NCBI GenBank assembly: GCA_009843585.1
Contig: VYDC01000024.1
Coordinates: 1-5,101, forward strand
Reading direction: 5' to 3'
DNA length: 5,101 bases
Source of the DNA: Chloroflexota bacterium
Lineage (GTDB): Bacteria; Chloroflexota; Dehalococcoidia; UBA2979
Shown: piece after piece, positions 1 through 5,101 of the stretch
Layout: the number at the start of each line of letters is the position of its first letter
How positions within the stretch are numbered: position 1 is the first letter of the stretch
Notes under the pieces: generated by a model
Told to the model about the DNA's origin: nothing
The model's input: the letters and a program-made list of their open reading frames with translations, nothing else
The model's database searches: none
Position numbers and translations under genes: made by a program

Positions 1-546
1 CTGCTCAACACCGCGTCCGGCCTCGACGACCCCACCGAGGGCAGCGTCACCATCGAGGGCACCGACGTCGGCAGCCTCGACGACAACGCGAAAACGTCCT
101 ACCGCGCGACGCGGATGGGGTTCATCTTCCAGTTCTACAACCTGTTGCCGGTGCTCACGGCCGTCGAGAACGTCGAGCTCCCGCTGCTCGTCTCCGGCAC
201 GCGGCCGGCGGAGGCGCGCCGGCTCGCGCTCGCGCAGCTCGAGCGCGTCGGCCTGAGCGAGTGGGCGACGCACCGGCCCGGCCAGCTCTCCGGGGGCCAG
301 CGCCAGCGGGTCACCATCGCCCGCGCGCTGGTCAACGACCCCACCATCGTGTGGGCCGACGAGCCGACCGGCGACCTCGACTCCGTGACCGCCGGCCAGG
401 TGATGGACCTGCTCGCGGGGCTCAACCGGGAGCAGGGCCAGACCTTCGTGATCGTCACCCACGGCCGCGAGATCGCCGGCCGCTGCCACCGCATCGTTCA
501 CATGCGCGACGGTCGGATCGAGCGCGAGGAGCAGCTCGCTGGATAG
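1..546 (+). CDS. ABC transporter ATP-binding protein, LolD/MacB type (5' end outside window)
   Basis: This is the cytoplasmic ATPase that powers the permease encoded directly downstream. The reading frame is open from base 1 to the TAG at 544-546, giving 181 visible residues. The visible part starts with LLN, which in this family directly follows the Walker A GKTT segment, so about 40-50 N-terminal residues including Walker A lie upstream. Visible motifs, counted from the first visible residue, are the Q-loop [10 protein letters not shown] (Q44), the signature LSGGQRQR (96-103), Walker B with catalytic Glu in [12 protein letters not shown] (about 117-128, E121), and the H-loop VIVTH (H154). 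The FQ-x-YNLLP Q-loop and the [11 protein letters not shown]alker B/D-loop are typical of the LolD/MacB/FtsE branch. No key residue is missing from the visible part. The ATG at 115 is internal (it precedes the Q-loop) and is not a start. The gene end carries the ribosome binding site of the permease. The family assignment is firm; the substrate is unknown. Confidence 0.96.
   Translation: MLNTASGLDDPTEGSVTIEGTDVGSLDDNAKTSYRATRMGFIFQFYNLLPVLTAVENVELPLLVSGTRPAEARRLALAQLERVGLSEWATHRPGQLSGGQRQRVTIARALVNDPTIVWADEPTGDLDSVTAGQVMDLLAGLNREQGQTFVIVTHGREIAGRCHRIVHMRDGRIEREEQLAG
526..531 (+). promoter_or_regulatory. Shine-Dalgarno site for the permease gene
   Basis: GAGGAG lies 7 bases upstream of a CTG at 539, inside the last codons of the ATPase gene. 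No comparable site precedes the GTG at 614. The site therefore decides the start: it argues for CTG 539 and for translational coupling of the two transporter genes. That CTG is the start is an inference; the motif and its spacing are read directly. Confidence 0.7.
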
Positions 547-3500
547 CCTCTTCGGGATCCCGCTGACGAGCATCCTCGTCGGGCTGCTGCTGGCGCTCGG
601 CGCGATCTTCGGGGTGCTCGGCGTCATCGCGCTCCGGCAGCCGCTGCTCGTGCGCATGGGGCTGCGCAACATCGGCCGCCGCAGGGCGCAGACGTCCCTG
701 ATCGTCATCGGACTGATGCTCTCAACGCTGATCATCAGCGCGGCCTTCGCCACCGGCGACACCGTCGGCTACTCGATCACCAACGAGGTGTACGACTCCT
801 TCGGTGAGGCCGACGTCGTGATCGGCTACGACACGGATGTCTTCGCGGACGGCGGCCAGCGGTACCTCTCCGACGACTTCCTGGACCTGTTCGCGGAGGA
901 GTTCTCGGACGACCCCGGCATCGACGGCATCACGGGCGTCCTGACCGAGGGGCTGCCGGCCATAAACCCCGACCGGCGCCTCGCGGAGCCCCAGGCCACG
1001 CTCATCGGCATCGACCCGGAGACCGTGGACTCCTTCCGCGGCCTGCGGACGCTCGGCGGCACCCTGATCCCGGGGGCGACGCTGGGCGGCATGCGCGCCT
1101 ACGCCTCCCAGGAGCTGGCGGAGGAGATAGACGTCGGCCCCGGAGACACGGTCGAGGTCTACCACGCCGGGGAGCCGGCCTCCTTCGAGGTGATCGACGT
1201 CGTCCAGAACACCTCGGTCACCGAGTCCGAGGGCCGCGGCGGGCTCGTCGCGAGCCTGGACGTGGTCCGCGAGGTGACCGGGGCCGACGACGAGCTCTCC
1301 GCGGTCATCGTCTCCATCACCGGGGGCGTCCGCGACACGATCGAGAAGAGCGACGAGGTCCAGGACCGGATCGAGGCGTTCATCGAGGCTCACCCCGAGA
1401 GCGAGGCGACGATCCTCTTCACCAAGAAGGAGCTGGTCGCGCTCGCGGAGCTCATCGGCTCCGTCTTCGTGACGTTCTTCCTGATCTTCGGGCTGTTCGC
1501 CATCGCGTCGGGGGTGCTGCTGATCTTCATGATCTTCGTGATGCTCGCCGCCGAGCGTCGCTCGGAGATGGGGATGGCGCGCGCCGTCGGGATGCAGCGG
1601 CTGCACCTCACGGAGATGTTCCTCGCCGAGGGGATGGCCTACAACCTCGGGTCGGCGGCGGTCGGCGCGCTCCTCGGCCTCGGGGTCGCGTTCGTGCTCG
1701 TGCTCGTGCTCGGCCAGATCTTCGCGGATGCGTTCGGCTTCGGGATCACGTTCCACTTCAACTGGCAGGGATTCCTCATCGCCTACAGCCTCGGCGTCGT
1801 GCTCACCTTCGCGACCGTGGCGTTCTCCTCGTTCCGCATCGCGACCCTCAACATCGTGCGCGCGATCCGCGACCTGCCGGAGCCCCGGCCGCTGGGCGGC
1901 GCGGACCGGTCGGTCGGAGCGCTGCTCAAGTCCGCGGCCGGCGCGCTGTGGCTCATCGCCTGGGTCGTGGCGCTCGCCGTCTCCGGGTTCGTGACGCTCT
2001 TCATCACGGCGACCGTCATCGGGGCGGCCTTCGGTGACCTCCCGACGATCCTCTCCGGCCTCTTCGGCGGCGCCGCCCTGATGGCGGTCAGCACGCTGAT
2101 GTTCTTCGGAGCCCGCACCGTCCGCCGGGGGGCCTTCCGCGACCGCTGGAGCTGGCGGCACTGGCTGCTGTGGGCGGTGTGGCTGGCGGTCTTCAACGTC
2201 GTCGCCGGGGTCGTCTGGCTGCTCCAGCTCTCGCGCAGGTGGGCGGGCCGCCATCGCGGCGCCGGTGGCTGGGCCGTCATCATGCTCGTCCTCGGAGCGC
2301 TGCTGGTCTGGCTCTCCGGCTGGGGCCTCGACGCGCTGAGCGGGCTCCAGGGGCAGGCCTTCGCGTACACGTCCGGCTTCACCCTCGCCGTCTTCGGCGT
2401 CGCGATGCTCGCCGTCTACTTCGGGCTCAACCAGCGCCTCTCGTTCACGGCCGCCGGCCTGGGGCTGGTCTGGTACTGGGTCCTCCCGCTCCCGTTCTCT
2501 CTCTTCACCGAGCTCGCGGGCCGCAGGGGGACCGGCGACTACGACCCGGTGGACGGGCTGCTGCGGATCCTCGGCCTGCCGCGCCCCGCCGAGATCGACG
2601 GCAACGTGGAGATGTTCTTCGTCTCCGGCATCGCCGTGACGGCCGCCGCCGTGCTCGTGATCATCCTCAACGCCGAGCTCGCGCTCGCCCCGGTCCGCTG
2701 GCTCGGCGGCCTCCTCGGCGGGATCGCGCCCGCGATCAAGACGGCGATCGCCTACCCCGTCGCCGCGAAGCTCCGCACCGGCATGACGCTCGCGATGTTC
2801 GGCCTGGTCGTCTTCAGCGTCGTGGTGATGGCGACGCTCAACTCGAACTTCACGCAGGCGTTCCTGAGCGACAGCGCGGACGGCGGCTTCGACGTCTCCG
2901 TCACCGTGAACCCCAACAACCGCATCCCCGATCTGCGCGAGGCGCTGCGCTCCGCCGGCTACGAGCCCGACGCCGCGCTGGGCGGGGTCGGGCGCCTCGT
3001 CTCCGCCTTCCCGGAGGTGCGGCGCAGCGACGACCCCGCCGGCGACGAGGCCCTCGCCGTCTACCGCCTCTCCGGAGCCGACGGCGAGTTCGTCGACCTC
3101 CAGCGCATGCCGTTCGCGCACCGCGCCGCCGGGTACGACAGCGACGCGGCGGTCTGGGAGGCGGTGCGCACCGATCCCACGGTGGCCGTCGTCGACGCCT
3201 CGAGGCTGCAGCCGGCCGACGACTTCGGCGGCGGCCCGCCGTCGAGCGACTTCTACCTCGGCGCCAGCGACCAGGACCTCCGCGAGGCGCCGTGGGACCC
3301 GATCCCGATCACCATCCGCGATGCGTCGAGCGGTCTCGATGCGGAGCTACGGATCATCGGCGTCTTCGAGCCGCAGGTGACCGCCGTCATCCCGTCCTTC
3401 TTCGCGATCGTCACCGGCGCCGCCACCGTCGACCGGGACCTCGCCGGGGGCGACTTCGAGGAGTACTTCGTCGTGACCGCCGACGCGACCGACGAGGCGG

Positions 3501-4006
3501 CCATCGCCGCGGCGCGCGACATCGAGTCGACGCTGCTGGAGCGCGGCGTGCAGGCCGACTCGATAGACAAGCTGATCGACGACCAGGCGAGCACGTCGCG
3601 CTCGTTCCAGTACCTCTTCGAGGGCTTCATGGGACTCGGCCTGATCGTGGGCGTCGCCGCGCTCGGCGTGATCGCCTTCCGCACGGTGGTGGAGCGCCGG
3701 CAGCAGATCGGCATGCTGCGCGCGATCGGCTACAGCCGCGGGCTCGTGGCCCTCTCCTACTTCCTCGAGTCGTCGTTCATCGCGATCGCGGGCGTGGGGA
3801 TCGGCGTCGTGCTCGGGCTGGCGATCTCCTACAACCTGCTGGCGAGCCCGGAGTTCACCGGGGGCACGGAGATAGACTTCCAGGTCCCGTGGGCACGCCT
3901 CGCCGTGATCCTCGTCATCGCGTACGGGGCGAGCGCGCTCATGACGCTGCTGCCGGCCCGTGCTGCCTCGCGCGTCGCGGTTGCCGAGGCGCTCAGGTAC
4001 GAGTAG
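539..4006 (+). CDS. Large ABC transporter permease with two FtsX/MacB modules
   Basis: This is the membrane partner of the upstream ATPase, in the FtsX/LolC/MacB permease superfamily. From CTG 539 it has about 1155 residues. An extra N-terminal membrane segment (about 8-31) comes first. Module 1 follows: the [13 protein letters not shown] cytoplasmic entry, a segment at about 50-70, an ectodomain to about 295, then an FtsX domain (about 298-445) with three membrane segments and the coupling-loop motif [16 protein letters not shown] hydrophobic block of about 300 residues (about 460-765) comes next. Module 2 begins with [17 protein letters not shown], a segment at about 749-767, then an ectodomain (about 770-1015) and the last FtsX domain (about 1020-1155) with [17 protein letters not shown], ending EALRYE. 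GTG 614 is an alternative start, but it would cut the first hydrophobic segment in half and has no ribosome binding site. Double-module permeases are usually near 800-850 residues, so this one is long. Extracytoplasmic substrate work is typical of the family; the actual substrate is unknown. Confidence 0.93.
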   Translation: MDSLFGIPLTSILVGLLLALGAIFGVLGVIALRQPLLVRMGLRNIGRRRAQTSLIVIGLMLSTLIISAAFATGDTVGYSITNEVYDSFGEADVVIGYDTDVFADGGQRYLSDDFLDLFAEEFSDDPGIDGITGVLTEGLPAINPDRRLAEPQATLIGIDPETVDSFRGLRTLGGTLIPGATLGGMRAYASQELAEEIDVGPGDTVEVYHAGEPASFEVIDVVQNTSVTESEGRGGLVASLDVVREVTGADDELSAVIVSITGGVRDTIEKSDEVQDRIEAFIEAHPESEATILFTKKELVALAELIGSVFVTFFLIFGLFAIASGVLLIFMIFVMLAAERRSEMGMARAVGMQRLHLTEMFLAEGMAYNLGSAAVGALLGLGVAFVLVLVLGQIFADAFGFGITFHFNWQGFLIAYSLGVVLTFATVAFSSFRIATLNIVRAIRDLPEPRPLGGADRSVGALLKSAAGALWLIAWVVALAVSGFVTLFITATVIGAAFGDLPTILSGLFGGAALMAVSTLMFFGARTVRRGAFRDRWSWRHWLLWAVWLAVFNVVAGVVWLLQLSRRWAGRHRGAGGWAVIMLVLGALLVWLSGWGLDALSGLQGQAFAYTSGFTLAVFGVAMLAVYFGLNQRLSFTAAGLGLVWYWVLPLPFSLFTELAGRRGTGDYDPVDGLLRILGLPRPAEIDGNVEMFFVSGIAVTAAAVLVIILNAELALAPVRWLGGLLGGIAPAIKTAIAYPVAAKLRTGMTLAMFGLVVFSVVVMATLNSNFTQAFLSDSADGGFDVSVTVNPNNRIPDLREALRSAGYEPDAALGGVGRLVSAFPEVRRSDDPAGDEALAVYRLSGADGEFVDLQRMPFAHRAAGYDSDAAVWEAVRTDPTVAVVDASRLQPADDFGGGPPSSDFYLGASDQDLREAPWDPIPITIRDASSGLDAELRIIGVFEPQVTAVIPSFFAIVTGAATVDRDLAGGDFEEYFVVTADATDEAAIAAARDIESTLLERGVQADSIDKLIDDQASTSRSFQYLFEGFMGLGLIVGVAALGVIAFRTVVERRQQIGMLRAIGYSRGLVALSYFLESSFIAIAGVGIGVVLGLAISYNLLASPEFTGGTEIDFQVPWARLAVILVIAYGASALMTLLPARAASRVAVAEALRYE

Positions 4007-4063
4007 CCGCGATAGCCGGGTGACGGCCGCAGCCGGGCCGCTCGACTGACGACCACCGGACCC

Positions 4064-4141
4064 CTCCCGCTCGACGCTATCGATGAGACCGTCTGGGTCG
4101 AGGTCGACCAAGCCCCCGGTCGGGAGAGTCAGCGATCCCAC
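4064..4141 (-). pseudogene. VapC-like PIN-domain toxin, N-terminal remnant (copy 1)
   Basis: The minus strand from GTG 4141 reads VGSLTLPTGGLVDLDPDG, then LIDSVERE. PIN-domain toxins of this kind begin with a pattern like LTLP-x-x-G-hydrophobic-hydrophobic-YLDAN-x-hydrophobic-IYSVE, where the Asp is the first metal-binding catalytic residue. Here that Asp appears kept (VDLD), while Asn and Tyr positions have changed. GGAG (4155-4152) and GAAGG (4150-4146) upstream could be the old ribosome binding site. After SVERE the frame stays open but runs into sequence antisense to the permease end with no PIN similarity. About 26 codons survive of a protein normally near 130 residues. The same start region recurs at 4842-4943. 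The family call rests on recalled N-terminal patterns, not on a search. Confidence 0.5.
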
Positions 4142-4227
4142 GACGCCTTCGCTCCGTCCGGGTGCGCCTCGACCTCCCCGGCCGTCCGGAACAGGCGGTG
4201 CCCGGGATCGCTGTTGAGGATCCTCAT
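4129..4227 (-). CDS. Short open frame ahead of PIN remnant, possible antitoxin tail
   Basis: From ATG 4227 to TGA 4129-4131 the minus strand encodes 32 residues beginning MRILNSDPGHRLF and ending KASWDR. The frame is open further upstream (AGLRESSVAQGRSI precedes the ATG) and runs into the end of the antitoxin gene in another frame, so the ATG may be internal to a truncated longer gene. The stop overlaps the start of the PIN-toxin remnant (GTG 4141) by 13 bases, the arrangement typical of an antitoxin followed by its VapC. The charged, helix-prone sequence suits a small antitoxin C-terminus, but I recognise no named family. It may equally be chance; it is listed because of its position and overlap. 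Confidence 0.3.
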   Translation of the reverse strand: MRILNSDPGHRLFRTAGEVEAHPDGAKASWDR

Positions 4228-4268
4228 GATGGACCGGCCCTGCGCGACGCTGGACTCGCGCAGGCCCG

Positions 4269-4313
4269 CAACTCGAGACCCTGTGACTATCGGACGGCGG
4301 TCACCTCGAGTTG
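4269..4313. repeat. Inverted repeat across the antitoxin stop codon
   Basis: CAACTCGAG (4269-4277) and CTCGAGTTG (4305-4313) are perfect 9-base inverted arms. Inside them GTGAC (4283-4287) and GTCAC (4300-4304) can extend the stem after a 5-base bulge, leaving a 12-base loop. The structure spans the TAG stop of the antitoxin gene (4287-4289). No T-run follows on the minus strand, so it is not a standard intrinsic terminator. It could be a 3' stabilising hairpin, a Rho-type end, or chance. Confidence 0.4.
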
Positions 4314-4607
4314 GACACCCTCGTGCTGTTGGATGCGACTGATGACCTCGAACAGGTTCCGGGCGTGGGGGTTGCCCGACGGCCCGAACATGCGCATCAG
4401 GCTCTTGGGCGGCTTGCCGGTGAGGGAGCCAAGTTCCTCGAACCCGACGGTGGCGTTGATGTAGTCACGCAGGACGATCTTGCCGGTATCGACATCGCCG
4501 GCAAGCAGGCACTCGACGCCTTGCTTCAGCAGCCCTTCGCGAAACTCCGGGTCACGCTCGGCGCGGGTCTGCACGGTTTCCTTGAAGTCACGGGTAAGCG
4601 GCACCAT
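4287..4607 (-). CDS. Addiction-module antidote protein, HI1420/COG3636 family (HigA-like, Xre-type HTH)
   Basis: A 106-residue antitoxin and DNA-binding protein from ATG 4607 (a GTG at 4610 is also in frame but sits 1 base from the ribosome binding site). AGGAGG at 4617-4612 precedes the ATG by 4 bases. The protein opens with PLTRDFKETVQTRAERDPEF, then ECLLAGDVDTGKIVLRDYIN, the hallmark N-terminal helical region of this family. The C-terminal half carries the helix-turn-helix: FEELGSLTGKPPKSLMRMFG followed by GPSGNPHARNLFEVISRIQ. The length matches the family's usual 90-110. In this family the antitoxin follows its toxin, overlaps it, neutralises it by binding, and represses the shared promoter. 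Here the toxin stop TGA (4609-4607) shares a base with the start ATG, so the order is preserved, but the toxin is broken. The frame and motifs are intact, so this looks like a functional solo antitoxin. G+C is lower than in the transporter genes, consistent with acquired DNA. Confidence 0.92.
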   Translation of the reverse strand: MVPLTRDFKETVQTRAERDPEFREGLLKQGVECLLAGDVDTGKIVLRDYINATVGFEELGSLTGKPPKSLMRMFGPSGNPHARNLFEVISRIQQHEGVQLEVTAVR

Positions 4608-4754
4608 CACGCCTCCTGCTGCTTTCGACGCCTGTACTCTCGCCAGAGCTCACGTGCGTTCTCGATGTCCCTCTGCTGGCGTACTTTCGTCCCGCCGCCG
4701 AGAAGAACCACCACTGCGCCCCCGCTGGTCGACGTACTCCCTGATCTCGATCAC
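4607..4754 (-). pseudogene. Internally deleted RelE/ParE-superfamily killer protein gene (HI1419/COG3657 type)
   Basis: This should be the toxin of the downstream antitoxin. From GTG 4754 the minus strand reads VIEIREYVDQRGRS, the usual N-terminus of this family. One base later, in the next frame from 4711, it reads VVLLGGGTKVRQQRDIENAR and on to a basic end, YRRRKQQEA, stopping at TGA 4609-4607. This is the canonical C-terminus. The middle of a roughly 100-residue protein, including the conserved FGPGYR-VYF core strand, is absent: about 14 N-terminal and 34 C-terminal codons remain and they are in different frames. The deletion therefore removed about 50-60 codons by a length not divisible by three. 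Such a product could not form the RelE fold. A GTG at 4772 is in frame upstream but lies in the palindrome. The other explanation, an assembly error, is less likely but possible. Confidence 0.85.
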
Positions 4755-4759
4755 GTAGG

Positions 4760-4783
4760 CATGGTAACGCACGCGTTACCATG
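4760..4783. promoter_or_regulatory. 24-base palindrome, probable operator of the toxin-antitoxin pair
   Basis: CATGGTAACGC (4760-4770) and GCGTTACCATG (4773-4783) are perfect 11-base inverted arms around a 2-base centre, AC. The site lies 5 bases upstream of the toxin-remnant start at 4754. Antitoxins of this class with Xre-type HTH domains bind palindromes of this size over their own promoter. The perfect arms and placement make it the likely autoregulatory site of the surviving antitoxin. Binding is inferred; the symmetry is read directly. I could not assign -35 and -10 boxes with confidence. Confidence 0.75.
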
Positions 4784-4931
4784 ATGCACCGATCTGCCAG
4801 GAGCACCGGTCGGAATGACTCACTGCCGGTCGCCTCCCGGTGAGGTAGGGCTCGTTCCGCTCCACGCTGTAGATGATGGCTGGGTACCCAGACAGATGGA
4901 TCCCTGCGTGGGGCAGGGTCAGCGGTTCCAC
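4776..4931 (-). pseudogene. VapC-like PIN-domain toxin, N-terminal remnant (copy 2)
   Basis: From GTG 4931 to TAA 4778-4776 the minus strand encodes 51 residues starting MEPLTLPHAGIHLSGYP, then AIIYSVERNEPYL. GAGGAG (4945-4940) sits 8 bases upstream, a well-placed ribosome binding site. LTLP-x-x-G and AIIYSVER-x-EPY match the N-terminus of PIN-domain toxins better than copy 1 does at the second motif. However, the catalytic Asp expected in YLDAN is replaced (HLSGYP), and after about residue 30 the similarity stops. The stop codon falls inside the palindrome that begins the next toxin-antitoxin unit, so the rest of the gene appears to have been replaced or lost there. A PIN nuclease needs about 130 residues and four acidic positions, so this is not active. 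The family call is from pattern memory. Confidence 0.55.
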
Positions 4932-5101
4932 GAAGCCCGCTCCTCAGCGAATCCACGGGCGCCCCGCCGTCCTCGAGCAACTCGACGAGTGCGAGGATGA
5001 AGCCCTCCGGCGGTTCTCGTCCTCGGGCAAGCCACGAGGACTAGGTTGTCGTATCACCGAGTAGTAGCGACGGGTACAGCCCTTCGGAAGTAGGGGCCAG
5101 A
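4932..5101. other. Window end without a supported gene
   Basis: No convincing gene is visible on either strand. On the minus strand, in one frame, about 5007-4936 reads EGFILALVELLEDGGAPVDS followed by LRSG, a helix-like stretch that could be the tail of an antitoxin for PIN remnant copy 2. It has no start within reach that I trust. In another frame RPWIR and a stop precede the GAGGAG ribosome binding site of copy 2. I see no tRNA, terminator or mobile-element end. Confidence 0.4.

Larger units (their letters stand above)
4007..4286. other. Intergenic stretch between permease and antitoxin, holding toxin-antitoxin debris
   Basis: No intact gene is supported here. The two genes converge on this stretch. 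On the minus strand it contains a remnant of a PIN-domain toxin start (4064-4141) and a short upstream open frame (4129-4227), annotated separately. I looked for a terminator after the permease stop and found no clear GC stem followed by a T-run. AGCCGGG occurs twice within about 25 bases just after the stop but does not form a convincing hairpin. Confidence 0.6.

Noticed and set aside
722..3121. A 799-codon open frame on the minus strand opposite the permease
   Set aside because: It is rich in Arg, Glu, Asp, Gly, Ala and His with no domain, the usual mirror of a GC-rich gene whose third positions are G or C. The plus-strand permease explains the region fully.
2170..4023. A 617-codon open frame on the plus strand in another frame within the permease
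   Set aside because: It is a low-complexity Arg/Ala/Gly/Pro translation typical of the wrong frame in high-GC DNA; the permease frame has clear membrane segments and FtsX motifs.
4007..4063. Possible terminator after the permease stop
   Set aside because: The GC-rich sequence has a repeated AGCCGGG but no strong stem and no T-run on the plus strand.
3347..4141. A 264-codon minus-strand frame starting at the PIN remnant copy 1 and running antisense into the permease
   Set aside because: Only the first 26 or so codons resemble a PIN toxin. The rest is opposite the conserved FtsX domain and has the biased composition of an antisense shadow.
4607..4754. Programmed frameshift as an explanation for the two-frame toxin
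   Set aside because: Even if joined, the product would have about 48 residues and would lack the central core of the fold; a deletion explains it better.
4162..4784. Plus-strand open frames (4162-4464, 4311-4784, 4480-4758) over the antitoxin region
   Set aside because: They are antisense to the clearly recognised antitoxin gene and toxin remnant and have no recognisable domain.
4588..4980. A 130-codon minus-strand frame covering the toxin remnant, operator and PIN remnant copy 2
   Set aside because: It is out of frame with both recognisable toxin fragments over most of its length and shows no family pattern.

Overview
The window is high-GC bacterial DNA, roughly 73% G+C in a sampled line of the permease and about 63% in a sampled line of the antitoxin. 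Codons in the main genes end mostly in G or C, Shine-Dalgarno sites are AGGAG-like, and GTG (and probably CTG) start codons are used. This fits a high-GC actinobacterium or similar lineage, but nothing here fixes the genus.

Layout. (1) Positions 1-546 (+) hold the 3' part of an ABC transporter ATPase of the LolD/MacB type. Its Walker A motif lies just before the window. (2) Positions 539-4006 (+) hold its partner, a very large permease of about 1155 residues. It has two MacB/FtsX modules separated by an unusual hydrophobic block of about 300 residues. The two genes overlap by 8 bases if, as I argue, the permease starts at a CTG with a strong ribosome binding site inside the end of the ATPase gene. 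(3) From about 4064 to 4950, on the minus strand, lies a patch of toxin-antitoxin material. It contains an intact antidote protein of the HI1420 type (COG3636), the wreck of its upstream RelE/ParE-superfamily killer gene (HI1419 type) with its middle deleted, a 24-base palindrome that is probably the operator of this pair, and two short N-terminal remnants of PIN-domain (VapC-like) toxins, one on each side.

How it fits together. The ATPase and permease form one transporter of the MacB/LolCDE mechanical class. Such complexes act on lipoproteins, peptides, lipids or cell-envelope processes; the substrate cannot be read from the sequence. No periplasmic adaptor gene is visible. The downstream region is an eroded toxin-antitoxin island in which only the antitoxin still looks functional. 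The transporter pair is fairly ordinary. The points of most interest are the solo antitoxin beside a deleted toxin with its operator preserved, the repeated PIN-domain remnants around it, and the CTG start and enlarged middle of the permease.
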